64,000 nt of DNA from Clostridiales bacterium UBA1234 (GTDB lineage: Bacteria > Bacillota > Clostridia > TANB77 > UBA1234), in the NCBI GenBank assembly GCA_002308995.1, contig DBWQ01000007.1, positions 10,478 through 74,477 of the forward strand. The letters are read 5' to 3'. Below the pieces are notes generated by a model. That model was not told the DNA's origin, did no database searches, and worked only from the letters and a program-made list of their open reading frames with translations. How positions within the stretch are numbered: position 1 is the stretch's first letter; the number at the start of each line of letters is the position of its first letter. Both the position numbers and the translations under genes were made by a program. Shown piece by piece: positions 45,470-55,100 of the stretch.

Positions 45470-45510
45470 CAAAAAAGAAAAAAAGTAGCAAAGATTTACT
45501 TTGCTACTTT
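45470..45510 (-). terminator. Terminator after the InlB-type protein gene
   Basis: AAAGTAGCAAAG (45482-45493) pairs with CTTTGCTACTTT (45499-45510) over five bases. On the minus strand it runs into a T-rich stretch. Confidence 0.8.
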
Positions 45511-45525
45511 AAGAAATGATTCTTT

Positions 45526-48276
45526 TTAATTTGTTGTTTTTGGTATTTGTTCTGTCTGAGTATCTTCCTGTGAATCTTCATTTTGCACATTTTCTTCTGT
45601 TTGATTGGTTTCTTCTGAAATAGGGTTTTCTTCTAAAGCATTACTTTCTTCCCCCTGAGAAGAATTACCATCCTCTTCTTGGCCTATACTCGTCGTATTT
45701 TCCTCTGTCAAACTAGGTTCATTCTCGTTAGAACCGATATTTGGTTCATCGTCTTCTCCCAAGGATGAGCTTTCTGTATTTTCTGTTGGAGAATCGTTGA
45801 CACTTTCTGTGTCTCCTGAAGAAGAATTGGTGTCTTCTTTATTTTCGCTACTTTCAGTAGGTTCTACCAACGGTTCGTTTGCTGTTTCACTATGAGTATC
45901 ACCAGAAGAACTGTTTGGCAAAGTATCTCCTGATGGTGTATTTTCTCCCATCGAAGTGCTCTCTCCTGAAGGTAGTGCTTCACCACTCGTCTCACTTATG
46001 CTACTCTCTTCACTTGGAATATTCTCTTCTAGATTTGTTTCACCACTTGACAAAGTATCTCCACTTTCGATGCCATCTTCCTCTGGTGTCAATTCCGTGT
46101 TTAATGGTATATCCTCTGGCTGCAAACTCATCATTTGCATATCTGGCATATTTAAGCTATTTTGTTGCAAGTTGGATACCAAATACGCTGTGTAATAAGT
46201 ATCACCACTCACCACTTGTGTTCCTTGCGTTAGTGTAGTATCTGGCTCTTGGTCAGAAACAGTACCCGAAATACCACCTGTTCTACCCATGGCAATACCA
46301 TCGTAAAATTTAATTCCTTTTGTACTCACAACACCATAGGTTTCTCCTCGCATTTCTGGTGAGGTAATACTAAGGTTTCCATCGCTCTTTGTGCCAATCG
46401 TTAAAGTACCCTCATTCGAAACTGCTTGTTGAACAAGTCCTACAATAGTTCCACCAGTAATCACCATAGTACCACCATTTAAATTCTGTACGGTTGCTCT
46501 TCCCATAGTAGATCCCACTGGTGTTCCATTTGTTCTCGCACTTAAATAGGCATCCCCTGTAATATAAACGGTACCTTTATTATTATTATAAATTGCTTGT
46601 CTCGAACCTGTTGCAAGCACTTGACCGCCACTAATGGTTAAAACCGCATTTGCGTTATTGTTAATCGCTCCCGTATCTAAATGCGAAGTAATTGTACCAC
46701 TGATTATTTCAAGCGTACAGTAGTTTTCAATAACAGCACCAGAACTCGTATTAGTTAAGGTATAGTTTTGTAAATCCAAGATAATATTTTGCCTTGCCGT
46801 TGTCGTAATTACTTCATCCGTATTTTTCAAAAGCACAACTGTTGTCTGCACGTTCGTTTTAGGAACTGCACTAATAGCCCCTTGAAGGGAGCTATAGTAA
46901 TCGCTACCAATTCTAGCTACAGACGCCATTGTCCAATGAGCATAAAAGGTAACAGGTCCTGTAATCACCGTATGCTCTGTAATTTGTTGTCCACCAGTAA
47001 GCTCTGTAAACCAACCATCAAAATCATATCCAAGCCTTGTTGGAATAGGAAGGCTGCCAATTTCTTCTCCACTTCTCACGAGTCTAATAGGTTCACCCAC
47101 ACTACCTTCATTTGGATCAAAATCAACTCTTTCTAATTGTTCTGCTATTCCCAAATACCTTTTTTCATATGATTTTCCATCTATCACTTCATAGCCTAAA
47201 AGAATTTCGTACCCACTTTCATAATCCGTAATAAAGCTGTCATTATCTATGCCATTTGTTCTTCCCATAATAGTTCCATCATAAAACGCATAATTTGTTG
47301 TACTTCTTACGCCGTAAGTTCCACCCATGATACACAAAGAATTAGCATTAGGATTACCATCTTCTGTGCCAATAGTTAAATCACCTGAATTAGTGACAGC
47401 AACAAAGTGATCAGAAACAATGGTACCACTTAAGATTGTTACCCTTCCTCCGGTTAGGTTTTGCACAGTAGCTCTTATTTTATTTCCAGCAGTAGCAGGA
47501 TCACTTTCTGAACTAACATAAGAATTGCCAGTAATGATTACTTCACCAAAATTATAAATCGCTTGTTTTCCTTTGTCAGCAGTCAAACTAAGTGTTACAT
47601 TTTGAAGTGTTAGTTTTGCTGATCGGTTATTATTTATAGCACCATCACTTACAGAAGAAGAGATGAGATAGCCATTTTGAATCAGCACCTCTCCTGAATT
47701 AGTCATAATCATTTTATCACTAATGCTATTGGTATGCCCCTGCAAATTTAATATTACATTTTGATTAGGAAGAACCTTTAAAGTTTCACTGGTATTGGCA
47801 AGAAGCCTTACCGTTGTTTGAGTATTATCCTTTGGCACTGCATCTAATGCTGCCTGCAAAGTTGTATAAATTGTATTGCCTATTGCAGCGACACCTCCTG
47901 ATAAAGTGCCCCACTGGGCATATAAATCAACAAATGCTCCATCTCCTGAGGTTAAATTATTTACCTCTTCTTCATCATCATAGCTTTCACCACTACCATC
48001 TGCCCTCGTATTCCATTCTAAAAAGTCACTCGGAGAATTGGTAAAAGTGTTAGCATTTAATGTTTGGCTTGTGCCATATACGAAAGACTGAGAGGCAGTT
48101 TCTTCTGGATTTCCATCATTGCGATTGGAATGAAACCTAACCGTATAGTTAGGCTTTCTCACATGAATCGTGACAGTGGTATTAAAATCTTGTACATATC
48201 TGGCACTTGTAGCAAATGGCAATATAATGACTACAAGCACAAGGATGCATATTATCTTTTGTATGATTTTATTCAT
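45526..48276 (-). CDS. InlB-repeat / beta-helix surface protein
   Basis: The 916-residue exported protein has an N-terminal signal segment, then two copies of a unit of about 250 residues. Each has an InlB-type repeat (NDGNPEETASQSFVYGT; second copy FDPNEGSVGEPIRLV and LGYDFDGWFTELTGGQQ) and a right-handed beta-helix (TLQAALDAVPKDNTQTTV versus SLQGAISAVPKTNVQTTV). The last 200 residues are a Ser/Glu/Gly-rich low-complexity stalk with no LPxTG. It follows the TasA/camelysin-like gene by 29 bases. A likely surface adhesin or matrix protein. Confidence 0.85.
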   Translation of the reverse strand: MNKIIQKIICILVLVVIILPFATSARYVQDFNTTVTIHVRKPNYTVRFHSNRNDGNPEETASQSFVYGTSQTLNANTFTNSPSDFLEWNTRADGSGESYDDEEEVNNLTSGDGAFVDLYAQWGTLSGGVAAIGNTIYTTLQAALDAVPKDNTQTTVRLLANTSETLKVLPNQNVILNLQGHTNSISDKMIMTNSGEVLIQNGYLISSSVSDGAINNNRSAKLTLQNVTLSLTADKGKQAIYNFGEVIITGNSYVSSESDPATAGNKIRATVQNLTGGRVTILSGTIVSDHFVAVTNSGDLTIGTEDGNPNANSLCIMGGTYGVRSTTNYAFYDGTIMGRTNGIDNDSFITDYESGYEILLGYEVIDGKSYEKRYLGIAEQLERVDFDPNEGSVGEPIRLVRSGEEIGSLPIPTRLGYDFDGWFTELTGGQQITEHTVITGPVTFYAHWTMASVARIGSDYYSSLQGAISAVPKTNVQTTVVLLKNTDEVITTTARQNIILDLQNYTLTNTSSGAVIENYCTLEIISGTITSHLDTGAINNNANAVLTISGGQVLATGSRQAIYNNNKGTVYITGDAYLSARTNGTPVGSTMGRATVQNLNGGTMVITGGTIVGLVQQAVSNEGTLTIGTKSDGNLSITSPEMRGETYGVVSTKGIKFYDGIAMGRTGGISGTVSDQEPDTTLTQGTQVVSGDTYYTAYLVSNLQQNSLNMPDMQMMSLQPEDIPLNTELTPEEDGIESGDTLSSGETNLEENIPSEESSISETSGEALPSGESTSMGENTPSGDTLPNSSSGDTHSETANEPLVEPTESSENKEDTNSSSGDTESVNDSPTENTESSSLGEDDEPNIGSNENEPSLTEENTTSIGQEEDGNSSQGEESNALEENPISEETNQTEENVQNEDSQEDTQTEQIPKTTN

Positions 48277-48305
48277 AGAAATACCGTCTCTCCTTTCTCT
48301 TAAAA

Positions 48306-48812
48306 CTAAATGACTTGTGAAAATTTAACCTCCATATTAATTTGATTAACACTTGGCATTGTAGAAGAAAGTGGTGCTCTAAAGGTTAAAGTGTGTTCGT
48401 GTTCTGTCTGTGCATCCTGTACATTAAAAACTCCCACATTCTCATATGTAAGAGAATGATTCGTTGGAGTTTGAAAAGTACCGCCATCTAAAGAAACTTC
48501 TATTTCATTCGGCAAATCCGATAAAATGACATGATATTTGGCTGAGACTTCCGATTCACTTGCAACCGAAAAAGTATAACTTTGTGTATTATTGCCACAA
48601 ACTAAATTTAGATTCGAATTGGAAAGCGTGTTATCAACCGACACTCTCCATTTAGCAACGCCTAAAGAAGAATCAAAAGCACCAGAGGAATAGTAGCGAG
48701 AGAAGGTAAGACCAATAGAATAACATACGCATAGCATTCCATATCCCAAAAGTAATTTTAAGACAATTCTTTTGCGTTTGTGGTCCATACGAAGATAATT
48801 TCTTTTTTTCAC
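48306..48812 (-). CDS. TasA/camelysin-like exported protein
   Basis: The 168-residue protein has a basic leader and a membrane-type signal (LLLGYGMLCVCYSIGLTFSRYYSSGAF), which resembles the signal peptides of TasA/camelysin-type proteins processed by SipW. A beta-sandwich-like domain follows (VAKWRVSVDN, YTFSVASESEVSAKYHVIL). The GTG at 48812 follows AAAGGAGG. It forms an operon with the InlB-type gene, which suggests a joint role in matrix or surface fibres. No SipW peptidase is adjacent. Confidence 0.65.
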   Translation of the reverse strand: MKKRNYLRMDHKRKRIVLKLLLGYGMLCVCYSIGLTFSRYYSSGAFDSSLGVAKWRVSVDNTLSNSNLNLVCGNNTQSYTFSVASESEVSAKYHVILSDLPNEIEVSLDGGTFQTPTNHSLTYENVGVFNVQDAQTEHEHTLTFRAPLSSTMPSVNQINMEVKFSQVI

Positions 48813-48894
48813 TCTTGATTCCTCCTTTCTTGCACTTTAACTTACAAACCATTTTTTAAAACCATAGGCAATACGAATCCATTTTCATATTTAT

Positions 48895-48922
48895 AGTATA
48901 CCATAGTAGTCCTCATTTTCAA
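48895..48922 (-). promoter_or_regulatory. Promoter of the camelysin-like/InlB operon
   Basis: On the minus strand TTGAAA (48917-48922), 16 bases, TATACT (48895-48900). It lies back to back with the ispG promoter. Confidence 0.6.
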
Positions 48923-48931
48923 GTTTCTTTC

Positions 48932-48961
48932 TTGCATTTTTTCAATTTTTTGTCGTATAAT
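48932..48961 (+). promoter_or_regulatory. Promoter of ispG
   Basis: TTGCAT (48932-48937), 18 bases, TATAAT (48956-48961), directly before the ribosome site AAAGGAG. Confidence 0.65.
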
Positions 48962-48983
48962 AAACGCGAAAGGAGAGAAAATT

Positions 48984-50037
48984 GTGTATCAAAGAAACCA
49001 AACTGTTCCCCTTTTGGTAGGTAATACCAAGGTTGGGGGAAATAACCATGTCGTCATACAATCCATGACAAATACAAAAACAAAAAATGTACCACAAACC
49101 ATTTCTCAAATTTTAGCGTTAGAAAAAGTAGGATGTGAAATCATCCGCGTGGCTTGTCTTGATTTAGAAGATGCCAAGGCTATTTCAAAAATCAAAGAAA
49201 ACATACATATTCCCATTGTGGCAGATATTCATTTTGATTATCACATTGCCCTTTGTGCTATCGAAAACGGCGTCGATAAAATTCGCATTAATCCTGGCAA
49301 TATTGGCTCTAAAGAAACTATCAAAAAAGTAGTAGATGCATGCAAACAAAAGAAAATTCCCATTCGTATTGGGGTTAATTCTGGCTCTTTAGAAAAAGAC
49401 TTACTAGAAAAATATGGTCATGTAACAAAAGAAGCGATTGTGGAAAGTGCCAAAAGGCATGTCCAAATTTTAGAAGATCTTGATTTTCATGATATTTGTA
49501 TTTCACTAAAAGCATCTGATTTAGACCTATGTATAAAGGCTTATGAGATGGCTGCCAATGTTTTTTCCTATCCTCTTCATATTGGAATTACCGAAAGCCG
49601 GTACCAAATTTAGTGGTACTATTAAATCAAGTATTGGTCTTGGCATTCTACTACGAGAAGGTATCGGAAACACTCTTCGTGTATCACTTTCCTCAGACCC
49701 CATAGAAGAAGTTTTAGTGGCGAAAGAAATCTTAAAGAATTGTGGATTATACGAAAATGCCATTTCTTTTACTTCTTGTCCTACATGTGGCAGAACCATG
49801 GTCGACTTAATTCCCATTGCAAGTGAAATAGAAGCATTTTGTCAAACGATTCCTAAAAAACTAAAAGTTGCCGTGATGGGATGTGCTGTCAACGGCCCTG
49901 GAGAAGCAAGAGAAGCAGACCTAGGGATTGCAGGTGGCAATGGTGAATGGCTACTCTTTAAAAAAGGAGAAATTATTCGCAAGATTCCTCATGAAAAAGT
50001 GATAGAAGAATTGAAAAAAGAAATAGAAAACTTTTAA
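48984..50037 (+). CDS. ispG: 4-hydroxy-3-methylbut-2-en-1-yl diphosphate synthase, CGG-recoded
   Basis: IspG catalyses the sixth step of the non-mevalonate isoprenoid pathway with a [4Fe-4S] cluster. The restored 350-residue protein has an N-terminal TIM barrel (VVIQSMTNTKTKNV, PIVADIHFDYHIAL, RINPGNIGSKE) and cluster cysteines in TSCPTCGRTMVDL and MGCAVNGPGEA. The first 205 codons end at CGG 49599-49601, four codons before a TAG. CGGT read as Gly gives HIGITESGTKFSGTIKSSIG, where the Gly-Thr is family-conserved. The start is GTG behind AAAGGAG. Confidence 0.94.
49599..49602 (+). other. CGG recoding site in ispG (CGGT read as Gly)
   Basis: Zero frame: AGC-CGG-TAC-CAA-ATT-TAG. Restored: AGC-(CGGT)-ACC-AAA, Ser-Gly-Thr-Lys. 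Confidence 0.88.
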
Positions 50038-50040
50038 AAT

Positions 50041-50078
50041 AAAAAAAAGTGCTTTTCCTACTAAAAAGCACTTCTTTT
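50041..50078. terminator. Bidirectional terminator between ispG and the transglutaminase-like gene
   Basis: AAGTGCTTTT (50047-50056) pairs with AAAAGCACTT (50064-50073), with A-run before and T-run after, between convergent genes. Confidence 0.8.
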
Positions 50079-50084
50079 TGTTGA

Positions 50085-52005
50085 TTATTCACCTATCGAC
50101 GGACTATCTTGTGTTGGAGTTTGAACTTCTTTTTGTTTTTTTCTCTCTTGTTTTAATCTTTCCGTCATTTTTCTTGTTTCTTCTCTTCCAATATGAAATC
50201 GATCATATAATTCAATCATAACATGACTAACAGTCATATTGGTAATTAATTTTGCATTATCCATATAATACTGCATCTTTTCTTGGGCATTGGCCCTCTT
50301 CCCCAAACAACATTCTTCATATTCCTCTGGTGTAAGATCTTTAGGACACGGCATCATTTTAGAGCGATGTTCTGAATAATCATGATGGCCAAAAGTTTTA
50401 TCTGATTTCATCAAATTTTTTGGAGGCATTCCCGCTTTATAACGATCAAGATCGTAAGTAAGGTCCGTGTTAAGCCATACGCCGTCCAAATAAGCTTGAA
50501 TCCAAGCATGACCTCCTCCATATATGTCTCCATTCTTTTCCTTAATTTTGGTTCTTCCACCCACCGTACGAGAATGAATCTTATAGCACGAAGCAAGATG
50601 TCTAGGCATTTCTGAAAGTCCACCGCAAGTACATTCCCCTCTGATGAATCCTTCAATGGCACTCGTCGAAGCTTTATTTGCCTCTCGATAACGTTTGATA
50701 AAATCATTCAATTCTTCAGGAGTTTCATGAGCCTTATAATATTCTTGCCATTGAAAATAATTAGCGCCAAAATAGTTATATGTAGTAGTATTAGCAATTA
50801 CCTCACAAATTCTCCTAAAAATCTTTTTTTCTCGATGTGAATCATCGTCACTTGGAAGTTCAGCGTCAACGAAAGCTTTCATTTTATCTAGTTTTTTTCT
50901 TGCTTCTATGTATTTATCAATTGGAACCGTTTCATATCCATCAGGATAGGAATCAGAATCATTTTGATTTTCTAAAAGAATGGTTTCCAACCCCTGTTCC
51001 TTAAGTTTTTGCGCCATAGCAACATCTATTTCCCCCATAGCGCTAATTTTCACATTCACATTTGACAAGTCCAAATTTTGATTTTCAATTAAATGACGAT
51101 TTTGTGTCATATTAATGACAGTTGTAATCAGTTTTCCATTATTTTCATATTCTGGCAAAATACGAGATAAATAGGTTTTTCCTGGATGAGCTTCGAGAAA
51201 TTCCTGATATTCTTTTAAATTAGGAAACTGAATTTCTACTGGAGGATGTTTTGGAAAAAACTCTTGGCACTCTTCAAATTCTTGCGGTGAAACTCTTATT
51301 TTAGTATGAGAAGAATACTTTGTTTGTGCCATTTTTTCAAAATAGCTCTTAGGATTTTTGATTCCTCGATCCAGTTTTACTTGACAATTACCTTCATAGT
51401 CTTCTGGCAACAGCCCTTTCTTTTGTAAATAACACAATTCACAATAAGAAACCTCTATATCTCCGCTCAGGAAGATTTTTTAATGAATTCAAAAACATCT
51501 CACTAAAAGCGGTATTTCGTTTCGCATCTAATTCTTCTGCAAATGGCGTTAACATTTCAGTGCGAATTGGAATTTGGACGTGAGGAGATAAGTATACCTC
51601 AGGAAATTTTTGTTCAAATGCCATAAGTTCATTTGCAGAGCAATTCTCTATCACTGCATTTCCCATAGTAGAGTCAATTTGAATACTCATTGTTGTTTGA
51701 TGAGCTTGCAAAAAAGGTGTCAAATTCTCAAGTTCACAATCATCTAATTTCAGTAAGCTAAGATTTGGATTCTTGGTAAGGAGTGCCTGTAAGGATTGAC
51801 TGGAAAGCTTTACACCTTGCAAATTGACATTTTGTAACTGGCTTCCTGCTATCTTAGAAAAATCTATTTCAAACAGTTTTGTTGAATAATTGTAGAAATA
51901 TAGCTGTTCCACATCATCTGTTTCACGCATTTCGTCTTCTATTTGCGCTGTCAATTCTTCTTCATCAAATCCCGACGCATATACATAAGTTTTCATTTGT
52001 CCCAT
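50085..52005 (-). CDS. Transglutaminase-like protein, CGG-recoded
   Basis: The restored 639-residue protein has a leucine-rich-repeat-like N-terminal region (LQNVNLQGVKLSSQSLQALL), a central region and a C-terminal transglutaminase/papain-like domain. The catalytic triad is visible: Cys in GECTCGGLSEMP, His in GGGHAWIQAYLDG, Asp in WLNTDLTYD. The first 180 codons end at CGG 51463-51465. Reading CGGA as Gly gives NLPEGDIEVSYCELCYLQK, keeping a CxxC pair that would otherwise be lost. The ATG at 52005 follows GGGGGTGA. No signal peptide, so cytosolic. Function unknown. Confidence 0.82.
51462..51465 (-). other. CGG recoding site in the transglutaminase-like gene (CGGA read as Gly)
   Basis: Minus-strand zero frame: GAG-CGG-AGA-TAT. 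Restored: GAG-(CGGA)-GAT-ATA, Glu-Gly-Asp-Ile. Confidence 0.83.
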
Positions 52006-52092
52006 AGCATTCACCCCCATCTCAATCCTAACCTTATTTCTTATATTATATCATATTTTCCCATTTTGTTCCATCATTTCCCCATGTTTTTC

Positions 52093-52122
52093 GAGAAATC
52101 CACCTTTTTAGGTGGATTTCTC
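52093..52122. repeat. 12-bp hairpin at the stop codon of the NdvB-like gene
   Basis: GAGAAATCCACC (52093-52104) and GGTGGATTTCTC (52111-52122) form a perfect stem over six bases. It covers the last four codons and the stop of the 52108 gene. No T-run follows, so it is probably an mRNA 3'-end stabiliser or weak terminator. Confidence 0.55.
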
Positions 52123-55100
52123 AATGATCATATCACTATAAGCATATAACAAATTTAAATCTTCGATACTTAAAGAAGCCTCCTTTAAAACATGAATTCC
52201 TCCTTTTTGATGGAGCAGAAAATTTGCATTTTCTTTACTTAGTAATTCATAGATTTTATCTTGATTATACTGTTCATAGGAATTGCTTTCGCCGTTTAAA
52301 ATAACCAAATCTATGAGAAAATGTTTATGATAAAAATAAATCATCGCACGAATATATTTTTGAAGTAAAAAAGCATCTCCTAATTGATTCGTTTGAAACA
52401 AAATAATCGGAACATCTCCCGAAATACCAAACTTCCATAAGTCTTTTTGTGAAAGGTGATTCTTTCTTTTGATTTCTTCGTAGGGAATAAGGCTTTTGGA
52501 ACCATTCAGCACTTCCGCTAAAATTTCATGAAATTTTAAAATTTCTTTTCCCTTAAAACCTAAAAAGCGGTTTTCGATTTTTGCTTTCGAAATGGCAAGT
52601 TCCTCCATTCTTTTAGCCGCATCAAACTTATGATATTTTTCATACAAACTTTCGATTTCTTCTTTGGTATCTCCCACCATACTATAAAAATAAAATGTCA
52701 CTTTTTCCTCTGGCTTAAGCGTCAAGCTTTTCTTTAATGTTACCATGGGGCTAACGGTAGAAACGATTTGATTTGACAAAGTCTTATCTTGTTCAACCAT
52801 GATAGGATTTTGCATACTTCTCCCTCTTCCAATCACTTTTGTCTTATCTAATTCTATCTCAAAATTAGCATTCACTCCTTGTTCATCTGTTACAAAATTC
52901 ATATAATAGAGGACTTTTCCATTCTGAAATTTCTTTTCCATTAGGACATCCTGTTGGTAGTTTTGCGCATTCAAAAATAGCCCTTGGTAGGCAGGATGAG
53001 AGAGAAAACTATCCTTTAAACAAAGAATCACCTCTTCCATCTGATAAAGATCTAAATTTGCTTCACTTTCTCGATGATGATATAGCGTTACCTCTTTTAA
53101 AAGAGTTCTATCTTCACTCGAAAGAAGATACTTGGTGAGTATTTGAATACCATCATCGCTTCTCATAAATTCACAAAAAGCTGGTGAAAAACAAGCCATA
53201 CTTTCATCTGGTTTCTTTTTAGCAGGAGATAGGGTATTACTCCAGTAGAAATTCGTCTGTTTGTCTTTGATAAAAAAAGTGCTAGAAGTAGTTTTTCCTT
53301 CTTGGTAAGGCGAGAAAAGAATTCCATTGGTCTCAACATATCCTTCTCCATAATCATTCATGAGCATTGTCATGGTTTCTCCGCCTAGCAAATTCACATT
53401 TTTCTTTTCTTTGTGAATTACCTTTTCTGTATATTCTTCATAATCTTGATACTGTAATCGTTTTGCTTTTTCTTTTTTCTCTTTTGTGTCAATAATACTT
53501 TCTGGGATTTTTTCTTCTAACAGTATTTTTACAGCCTGTATTTCTGGATTTTGCATAAATCTTTTTATCAAGGATTCTTCCTTTAAAAAATTCGTAATAG
53601 ATAACAAAATGAGTGCCTGATGATGTGCCATATATGTTTCTACCACTTCATAAGTATCTTTCACGCGTGAAGGGGTAAAATCAATCGATTCATAAAACCC
53701 AAATTGAGCATAAGCGCCTAGTTCTTTCAATGTTCGCATATTTTTTAAAACCTCTTTTGGTGCTTCTGAAATTGCTAGCAAACTTGAATAAGGACTTACT
53801 ACCACTTCATCTTTAAGTCCCCTTTTTAATCCAAGCCAAGGAATTCCAAAAGCTTTATACTGATAATTCAAATGAAAATCTTGCACATGAAAGGCAGACT
53901 CTGAAATTCCCCAAGGAATGTTTAGTTTTTGAGCATATCTTTGCTGGCTCATAATGCAAAACGCATTGGTTTCTTCGAGCAAAGTATTCTTTGGTGGCTT
54001 CATGATGACATTAGGCATAAAGTATTCAAACATCGTCCCCGACCAAGAAAGAAGTCCCATCCCCCCTCCCATGGTGGTCATATTTCTTCCTAGGCAAAAC
54101 CAATGCTTGTAGGGAATATCTTTTTTTGCAATTGCTACCAAGCTTGCTGTTCTTGCTTCTGAAGCAAGTAAGTCATAATAGGAATCTAAAAGATTTTGAT
54201 TCGAGACATCGTACCCAATTGAAAATAAATTTTTATCACTATCATATAAAGCAGAAAAATGGGTATCATCTATCATTTCTTGTACTTTCTGAGAAAGTTC
54301 TTTTTCGTTTTCTCTCATTAAAACCGTTTTCACCACATATAAACAGGCTATCAAATTTCCACTATCCACTGTAGAAACAAATCTAGGCTCTAATGGTTTT
54401 AATGTAAGGATATCATACCAGTTATATAAGTGGCCTTGCCACTTTGAAAGATTTGTGATTGTCTGAATGATTTCCGAAAGGTAAAAAAGCATATCCTTAC
54501 GAGAAATAAAAGATAAATCATAGGCAGAAATCACAGCAAGCATAGATAACCCTATATTCGTAGAAGAGGTATTTCTAGAAACTTGCCTTTTTCTCGATTT
54601 TTGATAGTTATCTGGTATTAAAAAATGGTACTCTTTCACCAAATAAGTCTTAAAAAAAAGCCACGTTCGATAAGCTAACTCAAATATTTCCTCCTTCTCT
54701 TTTGGTTTTAATGATATGGTGTTTTCTTTTTTTTCTTTAGAAAAAGTATACGCCATATAGGGGGCCATAAACCATATCAAAAGAAAAAAGATACAAACTA
54801 ACCATTCTAGCTTTAAATAAGGATAACGAAGGCAAAAAAACAAAGCAATCGGCAACACAGATGGCATCATAAAACGGAAATAAGCGTACAAATCATTTTT
54901 AAGCATTTTTTCGCTATCCGCAGCAGTTGTCCAATCAAGCAAATGCTTGTGAGAAATAAACATGCGGTATAATGATACTCCAATCGCTTCTATCATGAGT
55001 ATTGCTTGATAAGGAAGAAAAATAAGCATAATGGCACAACGATATAAGCTAAGCATCATGAAATGCGTTTTTATCTTTTGTCTTTTTCCTTTAAGTAAAT

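Noticed and set aside
45879..48303. Several plus-strand ORFs opposite the InlB-type gene
   Set aside because: Shadows produced by its repetitive, Ser/Glu-rich codons.
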